64,000 nucleotides of DNA from assembly GCF_039539965.1 (NCBI RefSeq), contig NZ_BAABED010000001.1, positions 4,030,001 through 4,094,000 on the forward strand, written 5' to 3'. The notes under the pieces were generated by a model. That model ran no database searches and had not been told where the DNA came from. It worked only from the letters and a program-made list of their open reading frames with translations. The translations under genes were made by a program, and so were the position numbers. How positions within the stretch are numbered: the stretch's first letter is position 1; every line of letters begins with the position of its first letter. Of this stretch, positions 36,622-46,184 are shown in pieces. The DNA comes from Arthrobacter methylotrophus. GTDB lineage: Bacteria > Actinomycetota > Actinomycetes > Actinomycetales > Micrococcaceae.

Positions 36622-38106
36622 CTAAGGCTTGGGCGCCGCAGTTGCCGTTTTGGTGCTTGTCGTGGCCGACGGCGCGGGGCTCGTGGGGGGCATCGGCGCG
36701 GGTAGGGGCGCCGCGGGGCTGGACTGGATGTGCGTCGCGGTCGGCACCGGGACAGGGGAGCTCGACGCCGGCGCGGCCGTCGGCGGAACAGTCACCGTCG
36801 GCGGAACAGTCACCGTCGGTGGAACGGTCACGGCGGGCGGCTGCGTCACGGCGGGCGCTTGCGACGGCGATTGGTTCGGTGGGCTGCTCGGCGTTGGCGC
36901 CGGCGTCGGCGTGCCCGTCAAGGTCTTGGTGCCGCTCGGGCTCGCGCTCGGCGTCGGGGTGCCAGTCGCCGTCGGACTGCTGCTGGGACTTCCGGCGCCA
37001 GTCGGGCCGGGGGTGGGCGTCGCCGTCTCACTTGGCCCACTAGGCGTACCGCTCACCGTGGGACTGCCGGAGGGTGACGCGGCCGGGGTTTGCGTTGCCG
37101 TGGCAGACTGGCTTGGCGGCGCGACCGTCGCCTCCTGCACTCCGCCGGTTACAGGCTGCTCCGCGGAGGCGGCTACCGGGTCGGTCGGCACGGCCCCCGG
37201 GACGGACCAGACAGATCCTGCCGAGGTGGCAGTTGCGGCCCCTGGCTGGTAGCTGACCATGGGGATATCGCCGAGGGGATCAACTTGCTTGGTTGGCAGG
37301 AAGGTCCAGTTCATCGGGTTCGTGTAGACACCATTGAGGATCGTTTCAAAGTGCAGATGGCAGCCTGTGGAGGAACCTGTGGTTCCCACCTTGGCAATGA
37401 CCTGGCCCACCCGTATCGACTCTCCCTTGACCACGGCGATTCCTTGGAGGTGGTTGTACGTGGTGACGAGTCCATTGCCATGGTCGATCTCTACGCGGTT
37501 CCCGCCGCCCCAGGGGTGCCAGCCCACGGCCCGGACCACGCCGGCGTCGGCTGCGTAGACGAGGGTTCCGCATGCCGCTGCGAAGTCCTGGCCCCAGTGG
37601 AACTCGCCGGGCAGGCCTGTCAAGGGGTCGATCCTCAGGCCGAAGGGAGAACTCGGAACCAGCACTTCAAGGGGTGCATAGAGTTTCCCGGCGCCCGGCC
37701 GGTCGAGGGAACTGGAAGCGACGTTGAGACTTCCGACGCCGTTCTTGTCGAGGGTCTGGACCGGGGAGCGTTCAAAAGACACGGAGGCGTTGCTGCTTGC
37801 AGGGACCGAAGCCGACGACGGGTTTTGAGCCGTGCTTGCTTGCACACCGGACGTCGGGCCTTCGGTGGGCAGCATGCTGGGCGCTACCTGGCCCACGGCC
37901 GCCGAGCCGGTTGTCGTTTGCCCACCCCAACCTGGACCCTGGAATCCAAAGGCGAGGATCACCATGACAGCGAGGAAGCAGGCCGAGAGTACCCGGCCAA
38001 ATTTTCTTGAGAGCACCAGATCGACAACCTGGCCAGACTCATGATGCTTACCCACAGCCACTCCTGAGACGGGCGCTCCTCCCCAGTACGGGCGCGCTTG
38101 TCCCAT
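36622..38106 (-). CDS. M23 family metallopeptidase with a C-terminal Pro/Thr/Ser-rich repeat tail
   Basis: 494 residues from ATG 38106; further upstream starts are possible. A membrane anchor or signal (FGRVLSACFLAVMVILAFGF) is near the N-terminus. The LytM/M23 domain follows, with the zinc ligands in HWGQDFAAACG and CHLHFET and the central DHGNGLVTTYNHL. The C-terminal third is a low-complexity P/T/S/A tail with VPPTVT repeats and no recognisable domain. It probably cleaves peptidoglycan cross-bridges or regulates such cleavage outside the membrane, the tail spanning the wall. Confidence 0.88.
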   Translation of the reverse strand: MGQARPYWGGAPVSGVAVGKHHESGQVVDLVLSRKFGRVLSACFLAVMVILAFGFQGPGWGGQTTTGSAAVGQVAPSMLPTEGPTSGVQASTAQNPSSASVPASSNASVSFERSPVQTLDKNGVGSLNVASSSLDRPGAGKLYAPLEVLVPSSPFGLRIDPLTGLPGEFHWGQDFAAACGTLVYAADAGVVRAVGWHPWGGGNRVEIDHGNGLVTTYNHLQGIAVVKGESIRVGQVIAKVGTTGSSTGCHLHFETILNGVYTNPMNWTFLPTKQVDPLGDIPMVSYQPGAATATSAGSVWSVPGAVPTDPVAASAEQPVTGGVQEATVAPPSQSATATQTPAASPSGSPTVSGTPSGPSETATPTPGPTGAGSPSSSPTATGTPTPSASPSGTKTLTGTPTPAPTPSSPPNQSPSQAPAVTQPPAVTVPPTVTVPPTVTVPPTAAPASSSPVPVPTATHIQSSPAAPLPAPMPPTSPAPSATTSTKTATAAPKP

Positions 38107-38187
38107 TGTGCGGGCTATCAATTTGAATGGGAACACTCGACTTTTTTACTTGTGCTCCTTTGGAACCACTCGCCGGAGCGTACCGGG

Positions 38188-38568
38188 CTACTCGCCGAGG
38201 TTTTCCTTCAGCAGTGCGCGGTGCTCGACGGCGGCAGCCGAGTGCAGTGCACGGCCGGCGTCGGTCAGCTCGAGGTACAGCGAGCGGCGGTCGTCCACGC
38301 AGGTGACACGGGACACAAGTCCGGCTTTCTCGAGCCGGTCGACCACTTTCGAGACAGCGCTCTGGGTCATCGGCGTTCGTTCCCCAAGGGCCTTCATGCG
38401 GCAGGCGGAGTCAACGCTTTCGGCGACGAGATCGAGGATTTCGAATTCGTTCAGGCCGATGTCGAACTTGGCCTCGAGGGCGCGGTCGATTGCCGCCGCG
38501 GTGCGGAAGTACGAGTTCTGGATGCTGCGCCATTGCTCAACCAGCTGGCGATCCTGCGTTGTTGCCAT
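38188..38568 (-). CDS. MarR family transcriptional regulator
   Basis: 126 residues, with a winged helix-turn-helix around MKALGERTPMTQSAVSKVVDRLEKAGLVSR and the wing VDDRRSLYLELTDAG. It is divergent from the MFS exporter at 38665, and a perfect palindrome (ATGACGCGTCAT) lies between the two starts. This is the standard arrangement of a drug- or phenolic-responsive repressor controlling its efflux pump. Confidence 0.92.
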   Translation of the reverse strand: MATTQDRQLVEQWRSIQNSYFRTAAAIDRALEAKFDIGLNEFEILDLVAESVDSACRMKALGERTPMTQSAVSKVVDRLEKAGLVSRVTCVDDRRSLYLELTDAGRALHSAAAVEHRALLKENLGE

Positions 38569-38639
38569 GGGGTGATTCTAGTCGAAACCGCAGATAAAGT
38601 CCATGTCATAAGATTCCCTATCATATTCCTTGTCATTGA

Positions 38640-38651
38640 ATGACGCGTCAT
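38640..38651. promoter_or_regulatory. Perfect palindrome, probable MarR operator
   Basis: ATGACGCGTCAT, 14 bases before the MFS start and 72 bases from the MarR start. Related half sites (TGTCATAAGA, TATCATAT, TGTCATTGA) lie just upstream. Confidence 0.6.
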
Positions 38652-38664
38652 ATACATTGAATCC

Positions 38665-40113
38665 ATGACTTCACCAATCACCCTTACGAGACCTGCCGAG
38701 CAGCTCCACGCAGCCGTCCGCTGGACCCGGGCGCAGTGGCTGCTGCTCATGGTGGTGTGCACCGTCCTGGCCCTCGACGGCCTGGACGTTTCCATGGTCG
38801 GAGTAGCCCTCCCCTCGATTGGCCACGAACTCCACCTCGGGACCGGTTCCCTGCAGTGGATAGTTTCCGCATATGTCCTGGGTTACGGAAGCCTCCTGCT
38901 CTTGGGCGGCCGGCTCGCCGACCTGCTGGGGCGGCGTCGGATCTTCCTGATCGCCTTGACCGTTTTCGCCGCCGCATCGCTCCTCGGCGGCCTCGTGGAT
39001 GATCCCGCCATCTTGATCGCTACGCGCTTCGTCAAGGGCCTGGCCGCGGCATTCACCGCCCCTACCGGATTCTCGATCATCACCACCAACTTCGCCGAAG
39101 GCCGCGAGCGCAATAAGGCACTGTCCATCTTCACAACTTTCGGCGCGAGCGGCTTCTCACTGGGACTCGTTGTTGGTGGACTCATGACCAGCCTGAGCTG
39201 GCGCTGGACCTTCCTGGTGTCGGTACCAATCGCCGTCGCCGTCGTCCTGCTCGGCATGCTGTTCATCCCCCGGGACAAACCGTCCACTGAAGAGAGCGGG
39301 CACGATATCTGGGGTGCGGTCACGCTCGCCCTCGGGATGCTTGGCTTGGTGTACACCTTGGTTTCAGCTCCGGAAAAGGGCTGGGGATCTGTGGCAACAA
39401 TCGCCGGATTCGCCATCTCCGCCGCCGTGCTGGCAACCTTTGCCATCATCGAAAACCGGGTCAAGCACCCGCTCATCCGCTTCGGCATCCTGCGTGAAGG
39501 CTGGGTGGCCCGCGCCAACCTCAGTGCGGTTGGCTTGTTCGGTTCCTACCTGAGCTTCCAGTTCATCCTCACCATGTACCTTCAGTCGGTGCTCGGCTGG
39601 TCTCCCCTGGGCATGGCACTTGCCTTGCTTCCCACAGGGCTCTTGGTTGCAACGAGCGCGCCATTCGCGGACAGGTTCATCGAAAAATTCGGAGCTCCCA
39701 AGCTCATCCTCGCGGGCCTGACGGCGATGGGGCTGGGCTACGTCCTCTTCCTCCGCGTTGGAACCTCGCCCAACTATGTCCTGGACATTCTTCCTTCCGT
39801 CCTCCTGCTGGGCGTCGGCTTCGCCTTGGCCTTCCCGTCCATCAACGTCCAAGCGACCGCTGGAATCCGGGACTCGGAACAGGGACTGGCCGCCGGCCTC
39901 ATCCAGACCAGTACGCAGGTTGGGGCCGCCCTGGTCCTTGCCGTGACCACCGCCCTCGTCAGCGGCCACGGCACCTCCGACGGCACAAGCAGCACCGTCA
40001 GCGCTGCGGCCATGCTCGATCAGTACCGGCCAGGATTGGCCCTGAGCGCTGCCGTGGCAATCGCGGCCCTGCTGGTGGCAGCGTCCCCGGCGCGCCGCCG
40101 TCGTACCTCCTAG
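38665..40113 (+). CDS. MFS transporter, DHA2-type drug exporter
   Basis: 482 residues from ATG 38665, with about 14 membrane helices. Family motifs include LDGLDVSMVGVALPSIGHEL at helix 1, the loop motif GGRLADLLGRRRIF, and GASGFSLGLVVGGL (motif C-like). It is a proton-coupled exporter in the inner membrane, of the kind pumping drugs or aromatic compounds. It is probably repressed by the divergent MarR protein. Confidence 0.93.
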   Translation: MTSPITLTRPAEQLHAAVRWTRAQWLLLMVVCTVLALDGLDVSMVGVALPSIGHELHLGTGSLQWIVSAYVLGYGSLLLLGGRLADLLGRRRIFLIALTVFAAASLLGGLVDDPAILIATRFVKGLAAAFTAPTGFSIITTNFAEGRERNKALSIFTTFGASGFSLGLVVGGLMTSLSWRWTFLVSVPIAVAVVLLGMLFIPRDKPSTEESGHDIWGAVTLALGMLGLVYTLVSAPEKGWGSVATIAGFAISAAVLATFAIIENRVKHPLIRFGILREGWVARANLSAVGLFGSYLSFQFILTMYLQSVLGWSPLGMALALLPTGLLVATSAPFADRFIEKFGAPKLILAGLTAMGLGYVLFLRVGTSPNYVLDILPSVLLLGVGFALAFPSINVQATAGIRDSEQGLAAGLIQTSTQVGAALVLAVTTALVSGHGTSDGTSSTVSAAAMLDQYRPGLALSAAVAIAALLVAASPARRRRTS

Positions 40114-40120
40114 CCCGATT

Positions 40121-40175
40121 TTGTGCACAGTCACCGCCCCTTAATCGATTCTTAAGGGGCGGTGGCTGTACACAA
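40121..40175 (+). terminator. Long near-perfect palindrome, probable terminator
   Basis: Inner stem CACCGCCCCTTAA with its complement (13 pairs), extended outward by CTGT/ACAG and TTGTG/CACAA blocks, for about 24 paired positions around a seven-base loop. It starts eight bases after the MFS stop. Confidence 0.75.
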
Positions 40176-40201
40176 ACGTGGAAGCACGATCCAATAGCTC
40201 C

Positions 40202-41113
40202 ATGGTCAACTTCCTCAAGAAGTGGCAATCGGAACTGCGGATGACTTTCACGGGTCACCCGCAGTCGACGCCTGACTGGGTGCTGCGGCTTGCGGACGGC
40301 GACGACGCCGGATACCACCTTCCCGGCTCGGCCGTCTGGGCCGTCCACGGATCCATGGCCACGATCGTTGCGGGAATCCGTGTGCTGCTCATGCAGTCCC
40401 TGCACCCCGGCGCCTTGGCCGGCGTCTACGACCATTCGGGCTTCAAAAGGGACCCCCTCGGCCGGTTGGCAAATACCATCCGTTGGATCTTCACGGTGAG
40501 CTACGGTTCCATGGAATCAGCCCACATGGCCACCCACTTCGTGCGGAGAGTCCACGACTCCGTCAAAGGCAGCTACGTTGACGCCGCCGGGCACACCCGC
40601 GAATATTCAGCCAATGATCCCGAACTCCTCCGCTGGGTCCACGTTGCCTACGCGGATTCCTTCGTGGCGGCGCACCGGATCTGGGGCGGTGCAGTTCCCG
40701 GCGGTGCCGATGCCTACGTGCGCGAGTGGGCCCAGGCGGGCCGTTTGATGGGCGTCCAGGACCCTCCGTTGAGCCTGGCCGAGGTGACATCGGAAATGGA
40801 CGGGTGGTATGCCTCCGGCCATCTGCGCGCGGACCAACGGCTCAAGGAAACCGTCGATTTTATCCGGAATCCCCCGCTGAAGGCGTCGCTTCAACCCGGC
40901 TATCGGATTCTGTTTGCTGCGGCCGTGGCCAGCCTGGAGCCCAAGTATCGGGAGCTCTTGGGACTGGAGAAGCCCCACTTCGGCCCGATACCATTGCCGT
41001 CGATTCTCGCCGCCCGGGTGGTTCTCACCGTCGTGCGCCTGACTTTGGGACGAAGCGGCCCCAGCGAACAGGCAGCCCGGCAACGGCTGCGCCGCTTGGG
41101 CTACGAGGCTTAA
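40202..41113 (+). CDS. MpaB/DUF2236 family oxygenase
   Basis: 303 residues from ATG 40202; a GTG eight codons earlier is possible, and neither has a clear ribosome binding site. Hallmarks are VWAVHGSMATIVAGIRVLLM, QSLHPGALAGVYDHSGFKRDP and LLRWVHVAYADSFVAAHR, the conserved His/Asp helices that bind heme in latex-clearing protein relatives. The family oxidises diverse substrates (mycophenolic acid, rubber, tRNA-linked reactions), and none can be assigned. It is convergent with putA across a shared terminator. Confidence 0.88.
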   Translation: MVNFLKKWQSELRMTFTGHPQSTPDWVLRLADGDDAGYHLPGSAVWAVHGSMATIVAGIRVLLMQSLHPGALAGVYDHSGFKRDPLGRLANTIRWIFTVSYGSMESAHMATHFVRRVHDSVKGSYVDAAGHTREYSANDPELLRWVHVAYADSFVAAHRIWGGAVPGGADAYVREWAQAGRLMGVQDPPLSLAEVTSEMDGWYASGHLRADQRLKETVDFIRNPPLKASLQPGYRILFAAAVASLEPKYRELLGLEKPHFGPIPLPSILAARVVLTVVRLTLGRSGPSEQAARQRLRRLGYEA

Positions 41114-41124
41114 GGCACAAAGAA

Positions 41125-41159
41125 GCCCGGCGGGACGGCTTGGGGCCGTCCTGCCGGGC
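41125..41159. terminator. Bidirectional terminator between mpaB-like gene and putA
   Basis: A 15-base stem (GCCCGGCGGGACGGC with one G-T pair) and a five-base loop, between two convergent stops (41113 and 41183). Confidence 0.85.
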
Positions 41160-41182
41160 CTCTCTGCTTCCTTGGTGAGTTG

Positions 41183-44100
41183 CTAGATCAACGCGTCGGA
41201 CAGGTGGTTCGGCGTGCCGAAGCGGTGCGCCGTGATGCTGATGGCCTGTTCATGCAGGAACGGCAGCATCTCGATGCGCCCGGCCGGGGTCACGGTGCCG
41301 TGGTAGATCGCGACGTCGGGACGTCCGCCGGTTGCGGCACTCAGCGCGGTGCTGTCCCCGCCGATCAGGCGGATGCGGCCACCGTCGATACCTGCCGCGG
41401 AAGCCAGCCATTCGGCGTCGTTCTGGAGGCGGGTGCTCACGCCCAGCCCGGCGAACGCCGCTACCACGGCGTCGGGAAGCCCGACGGCGGAGGACACCGT
41501 GAGTGCCGAACCCGCCACGGCGCCGGCTGCTACGACGCGAAGCAAGTCCACGAGCTTCGCGCCCTCGGACAAGCGGACGGTCACGGGGACGGACCGGTAC
41601 CGGAAGACGTTGCGCTCGGCACTCAGGCCGGAGACGTCCTTGCGGGTGCCGAATTCCGTGGCCCATGCCGCGGCGTCGCTGAAGAGCGCCTTCTGCAAAG
41701 CCTCTGCTTCGCTGGCTTCAACAAGCGGGCCCGCGGCCTTGGCTGCGGCCAGGATCGAGGCAGCCGCACCCTTGAGCGTGGCACCGGGCTTGGCACCGGG
41801 CTCGGCCGGGAGCCAGCGGCCCAGCCCGACCAGGTAGTTGGGGCCGCCGGCCTTGGTGCCAGCACCCACGGCAGACTTCTTCCATCCGCCGAACGGCTGC
41901 CGCTGGACGATGGCGCCCGTGATGCCGCGGTTCACGTAGAGGTTTCCGGCCTGGATGGTGTCCAGCCAGACGCCCATTTCACCGGAATCGAGCGAGTGCA
42001 GACCGGCGGTGAGGCCATATTCGATCTCGTTCTGGATGGCGATGGCTTCTTCCAGTGTGGCCGCAGTCATGACGCCGAGGACCGGGCCGAAGAACTCGGT
42101 CAGGTGGAAGTAGGAGCCTCGCTTGACGCCGAACCGGATGCCCGGGGACCACAGCCGCCCCGTCTCGTCCAGCTTCTCCGGCTTCATGGCCCAGCTCTCA
42201 CCGTCGCCGAGGGTGGTCAGTGCGTTGAGGAGCTTGCCGTTGGCGGGCTCGATAATCGGTCCCATCTGGGTGGTGGCCTGCTCCGGGTAACCCACCTTGA
42301 GCGAACGGGCAGCATCAATCAGCTGGTTGTGGAAGCGCCCGGACGTGGCAACGGAGCCCACCAGGATCACCAACGAAGCGGCGGAGCACTTCTGCCCGGC
42401 GTGCCCGAAGGCCGAGTACACGACGTCCTTGGCAGCCAGGTCCAGGTCGGCGTGCGGGGTGACGATGATGGCGTTCTTGCCGGACGTCTCCGCCAACAGC
42501 GGCAGGTCCTGCCGGAAGGATCGGAAGAGCTCAGCGGTCTCGTAGCCGCCGGTGAGGATCACGCGGTCAACGCTGGGGTGTGAGACCAGCTGGGTGCCCA
42601 GCTCGCGTTCTTCCAGCTGCACGAGCGCCAGCACTTCGCGCGGCACGCCGGCCTCCCAGAGGGCGTCCACCATGACGGAACCGGAGCGGCGGGCCTGCTT
42701 TGCGGGTTTGATCACGACGGCGGATCCCGCCGCAAGTGCCGCGAGCGTGGAACCCGCAGGAATCGCCACCGGGAAGTTCCACGGCGGCGTCACGACGGTG
42801 AGGTTCGCTGGGACGAACGTGGCGCCGTCGACCGTTTCCAGGTCCTTGGCGCGCTCGGCATAGTAATGCGCGAAATCGATAGCTTCGCTGACCTCCGGAT
42901 CGCCCTGCTCGATCGTCTTGCCGGTCTCGGAAGCCATGACCTCAAGGAGTTCGGCGCGTCGGGATTCAAGGATGTCGCCTGCGCGGTGCAAGATGGCTGC
43001 CCGCTCGGCCGCCGGCATGGCACCCCATTTTTCGCCAGCCTCGACGGCGGCGGCGATAATGCGGTCAAGCTCCTGGGGGCTACTGACCTTGCTTGCTTCA
43101 ACGATCGCGTTGCCCGCGGTGGAGCCTGGAATGCGCTCCAGGATGGCCCGGCCCCAAGCCCGGTTGGCGGGCAGGGCGGGATCCGTGTCCGGGGTGTTGG
43201 CGAAGCCCTGGTTTGTTGTGGAAGCCGAGGGCTTGTTGCGGTCCTGTGTGCGGTTGGGGGCCGGAACGGCGTCGTCCAGCTCCGCGAGGGACGCGAGGAA
43301 GCGCTGCTTTTCGCGTTCGAACAGGGATCTGCTTTCTGGGGAGTTCCCCCCAAGTTCGAACACCGCAGACATGAAGTTATCCTGGCTCGCGCCCTCTTCC
43401 AGGCGGCGGATCAGGTAGGCGATGGCGACGTCAAACTCGCCCGGGTGAACCACCGGCGTGTAGAGCAGAAGGCTGCCGACATCCTTGCGCACTGCCGTGG
43501 CCTGGCCCGTGGCCATTCCGAGGAGCATCTCGAACTCGATGCCTTCAGTTACTCCGCGTTCCTTCGCCAGCAACCAGGCGAACGCCACGTCGAAGAGGTT
43601 GTGGCCGGCGACGCCGATGCGCACCGCGTCGATGTGCTCGGCAGTCAAGGCGTAGTTGAGGACACGCTTGTAGTTGGTGTCCGAATCCTGTTTGGTTCCC
43701 CAGGTGGCGAGTGGCCAGCCCTGAATGGACGCCTGGACCTGTTCCATGGGCAGGTTGGCGCCCTTGACGACGCGGACCTTGATGGGAGCGCCGCCGCTGG
43801 CCCGCCGGGCCGCGGCCCATTCCTGCAGTTCCTGCATGGCCGAGAGCGCGTCCGGAAGGTAGGCCTGCAGCACGATGCCGGCTTCAAGGTTCTTGAATTC
43901 AGGCTTGTCCAGAATCCTGGTGAACACGGCCATGGTCAGGCTGAGGTCCTTGTATTCCTCCATGTCCAGGTTGATGAACTTGGGCTTGGAGAAGGATGCT
44001 GCCAGCCGGTAGAGCGGGGTGAGTTTCTCCACCACGTGGTCCACGGCTTCGTCGAAGGCCCAGAGCGAGTGCGGTGCCACCGTGGAGGATTCCTTGATGG

Positions 44101-44686
44101 AGACGTAGTCGACGTCGTCCCGCGCCAGGAGCTTGAGGGTTCCTTCGAGCCGACGGCTGGCTTCGCGTTCGCCCAGAACAGCCTCGCCCAACAGGTTCAC
44201 GTTGAGGTGGACACCGTTCTGCTTGATCTTGGCGATGGCCGGGCCAAGTTTGGCGTCCGTGGCGTCCACGATCAGGTGGCCCACCATGTCACGGAGGACC
44301 CTGCGGGCGATCGGAATGACCACTTGCGGAAGGACCGGAGCCATGACGCCGCCGGTACGCACGGCAGCCCGCATATACCAGGGCAGGAAGGCCGGGACTT
44401 TCGGGGCAAGCTTTGCCAGGTTGCGGCCGGCCACGGACAGATCCTCGGGGCGGATGACGCCGTCGACGAACCCCACCGTGAAGTCCAAGCCGTTCGGGTC
44501 CTTCAAGACGCCGGCGAGGCGTTGTGCTGAAACGTCGACGGGCACCTTCGAGGCTTCGGTGAGCCAGTGTCGAACCAGCTGGATGGCTTCGTAGGCCAGC
44601 TCTTCGTGGGCCAGTTCCGGGTGTCCGGATTCCGGGGTGGACTGCGTCCTGGCGTCGATGCTCTGATCCCGGGTTGGTGTGCTCAT
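41183..44686 (-). CDS. putA: Bifunctional proline dehydrogenase / L-glutamate gamma-semialdehyde dehydrogenase
   Basis: 1,167 residues. The N-terminal half is the FAD proline dehydrogenase barrel (YVSIKESSTVAPH, VRVVKGANLPMEQVQ, RIGVAGHNLFDVAFAWLLA). The C-terminal half is the NAD-dependent dehydrogenase (PWNFPVAIPAGSTLAAL, ETSGKNAIIV, catalytic Cys in GHAGQKCSAAS). It oxidises proline to glutamate with substrate channelling. There is no N-terminal DNA-binding domain, so regulation is separate, probably by the divergent LysR gene. The C-terminal 150 residues after the aldehyde dehydrogenase domain are less typical. Confidence 0.95.
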   Translation of the reverse strand: MSTPTRDQSIDARTQSTPESGHPELAHEELAYEAIQLVRHWLTEASKVPVDVSAQRLAGVLKDPNGLDFTVGFVDGVIRPEDLSVAGRNLAKLAPKVPAFLPWYMRAAVRTGGVMAPVLPQVVIPIARRVLRDMVGHLIVDATDAKLGPAIAKIKQNGVHLNVNLLGEAVLGEREASRRLEGTLKLLARDDVDYVSIKESSTVAPHSLWAFDEAVDHVVEKLTPLYRLAASFSKPKFINLDMEEYKDLSLTMAVFTRILDKPEFKNLEAGIVLQAYLPDALSAMQELQEWAAARRASGGAPIKVRVVKGANLPMEQVQASIQGWPLATWGTKQDSDTNYKRVLNYALTAEHIDAVRIGVAGHNLFDVAFAWLLAKERGVTEGIEFEMLLGMATGQATAVRKDVGSLLLYTPVVHPGEFDVAIAYLIRRLEEGASQDNFMSAVFELGGNSPESRSLFEREKQRFLASLAELDDAVPAPNRTQDRNKPSASTTNQGFANTPDTDPALPANRAWGRAILERIPGSTAGNAIVEASKVSSPQELDRIIAAAVEAGEKWGAMPAAERAAILHRAGDILESRRAELLEVMASETGKTIEQGDPEVSEAIDFAHYYAERAKDLETVDGATFVPANLTVVTPPWNFPVAIPAGSTLAALAAGSAVVIKPAKQARRSGSVMVDALWEAGVPREVLALVQLEERELGTQLVSHPSVDRVILTGGYETAELFRSFRQDLPLLAETSGKNAIIVTPHADLDLAAKDVVYSAFGHAGQKCSAASLVILVGSVATSGRFHNQLIDAARSLKVGYPEQATTQMGPIIEPANGKLLNALTTLGDGESWAMKPEKLDETGRLWSPGIRFGVKRGSYFHLTEFFGPVLGVMTAATLEEAIAIQNEIEYGLTAGLHSLDSGEMGVWLDTIQAGNLYVNRGITGAIVQRQPFGGWKKSAVGAGTKAGGPNYLVGLGRWLPAEPGAKPGATLKGAAASILAAAKAAGPLVEASEAEALQKALFSDAAAWATEFGTRKDVSGLSAERNVFRYRSVPVTVRLSEGAKLVDLLRVVAAGAVAGSALTVSSAVGLPDAVVAAFAGLGVSTRLQNDAEWLASAAGIDGGRIRLIGGDSTALSAATGGRPDVAIYHGTVTPAGRIEMLPFLHEQAISITAHRFGTPNHLSDALI

Positions 44687-44753
44687 GCGTTGGGTTTCCT
44701 TTTGGTGCGGAGAGAGCTTTGTTTCCCTCAGTATGGATCTACAATCAGATTAG

Positions 44754-44769
44754 GAAAAGCGATCTTTTC
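44754..44769. promoter_or_regulatory. Palindrome between putA and the LysR gene
   Basis: GAAAAG and CTTTTC arms around CGAT, followed by a second short palindrome GAATATTC about four bases on. It is midway between the divergent starts, as expected of a LysR-type binding site. Confidence 0.5.
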
Positions 44770-44812
44770 TGAAGAATATTCATTAGATTTCTCGAGCCAT
44801 CTGGAGAGCCGA

Positions 44813-45712
44813 ATGCTGGATGTCCGCAGGCTGCGCTTGCTGCACGAATTGAAGATCCGCGGAACACTCGCCGAGGTGGCCGACGCCATGAAGTACAGCC
44901 CGTCGTCGGTGTCCCAGCAATTGACCTTGCTGGAAAAGGAGGCCGGCGTGAAACTGCTGAGAAAGTCCGGGCGACGCGTCCAACTCACCCCGCAGGCCGA
45001 GATCCTCGTGGAACACACGGCGGCCTTGCTGGCCACGCTGGAACGCGCAGAAACGGACCTTGCAGCCTCCCTTTCCACGGTGACGGGAACGGTGCGGCTG
45101 GCAGTGTTCCAAACGGCCGCCCTGGCCCTCATGCCGGATTTCCTCACCATCATGAAGGGCCAGTACCCGGAAGTGCGCGTGGAGATGATCCAGCGCGAAC
45201 CCGAGACAGCGCTCTATGAAACCTGGGCCCGCGACTTCGATATTGTGGTGGCCGAGCAATACCCCGGACACGCCGCGCCGCACCACCCCGGACTCGACCG
45301 GGCCACCCTGACCAGCGACGCGATCAGGCTGGCCACTCCCCCGCCCGGCCTGGGAGGTGAAACTATTTCCTCGCTCGCGGACACGGCGGCGCTGCCGTGG
45401 GTCATGGAACCGCGCGGCGCGGCGTCAAGGCACTGGGCGGAACAGGCGTGCCGCTCCGCGGGATTCGAGCCCGATGTCCGCTACGAGACCGCCGACCTCC
45501 AAGCGCAAATCCGCCTTATCGAGTCCGGCAATGCCGTGGCCCTCATGCCGGACCTCGTCTGGACGGGCCGGAACACGCCAGTCCAGCTACTGGACCTTCC
45601 CGGGCTACCCAAGCGGACGGTCTTCACTTCAACACGCACCGCCGGCCGCATCCACCCGGCAATTCTGGCGTGCAGGGAGGTGCTGGAACGGGTGGCCGCG
45701 GAGCGTGCATAG
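44813..45712 (+). CDS. LysR family transcriptional regulator
   Basis: 299 residues from ATG 44813, with CTGGAGAG at about 44801. The N-terminal helix-turn-helix is RLRLLHELKIRGTLAEVADAM with SPSSVSQQLTLLEKEAGVKL, and the C-terminal half is the type 2 periplasmic-binding-like co-inducer domain. It is divergent from putA; a role as proline-responsive activator of putA is likely by position but unproven. Confidence 0.92.
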   Translation: MLDVRRLRLLHELKIRGTLAEVADAMKYSPSSVSQQLTLLEKEAGVKLLRKSGRRVQLTPQAEILVEHTAALLATLERAETDLAASLSTVTGTVRLAVFQTAALALMPDFLTIMKGQYPEVRVEMIQREPETALYETWARDFDIVVAEQYPGHAAPHHPGLDRATLTSDAIRLATPPPGLGGETISSLADTAALPWVMEPRGAASRHWAEQACRSAGFEPDVRYETADLQAQIRLIESGNAVALMPDLVWTGRNTPVQLLDLPGLPKRTVFTSTRTAGRIHPAILACREVLERVAAERA

Positions 45713-45759
45713 GGGTTAAAGGAGCGCCCAATCCGAGGTTGGCGCCGAGGACGCAAAAA

Positions 45760-45784
45760 GGCCCCGGTCTTTTGGACCGGGGCC
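45760..45784 (-). terminator. Terminator of tRNA-Ser
   Basis: A ten-base stem GGCCCCGGTC with a five-base loop and, on the minus strand, a following TTTTT. It is five bases beyond the tRNA 3' end. Confidence 0.88.
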
Positions 45785-45789
45785 AAACG

Positions 45790-45874
45790 CGGAGAATGGG
45801 GGATTTGAACCCCCGAGGGCGTTAACCCAACACGCGTTCCAGGCGTGCGCCATAGGCCGCTAGGCGAATTCTCC
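45790..45874 (-). tRNA. tRNA-Ser (anticodon GGA)
   Basis: On the minus strand the acceptor arms GGAGAAT and ATTCTCC pair, the anticodon arm is CACGC-CTGGAAC-GCGTG with GGA in the loop, a long variable arm is present, and the T arm contains GGTTCAAATCC. Length is 85 bases with discriminator G and no encoded CCA. Confidence 0.95.
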
Positions 45875-46184
45875 ATGCTTCTGAATCAAAAGCAGACTCC
45901 ACTGTACCCGAGAATTTCGGCATCGCCCAATCGGGACTTTCAGGGTGCCGGCGGGCCTTTCTTACCGTTAAACGTAAAAATGGACGCCCCCAATGCGTCC
46001 ATTCTTCCGGCACTCCGTTGAGCTGCTGGGTCCGGCCCCTGAAACCAGGCCCTGCAGCTCACAATCTTGAGATTGCCCCAATCGGTGTACATACTAATGG
46101 TCCGCTACGTTTCTCCGTTAGGCAATGGAGATCAAAAACCATCCTTTGACCTGTTTCTAAGCGGCCGCTGGAAGAATGGGCGGC
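45875..46184. other. Intergenic, nothing recognised
   Basis: 310 bases between tRNA-Ser and a small plus-strand gene. I see no gene; the region carries only the upstream promoters. Confidence 0.5.

Noticed and set aside
42866..44530. A 554-codon plus-strand frame inside putA
   Set aside because: It is antisense to a fully conserved PutA sequence, with no ribosome binding site and no recognisable domain.
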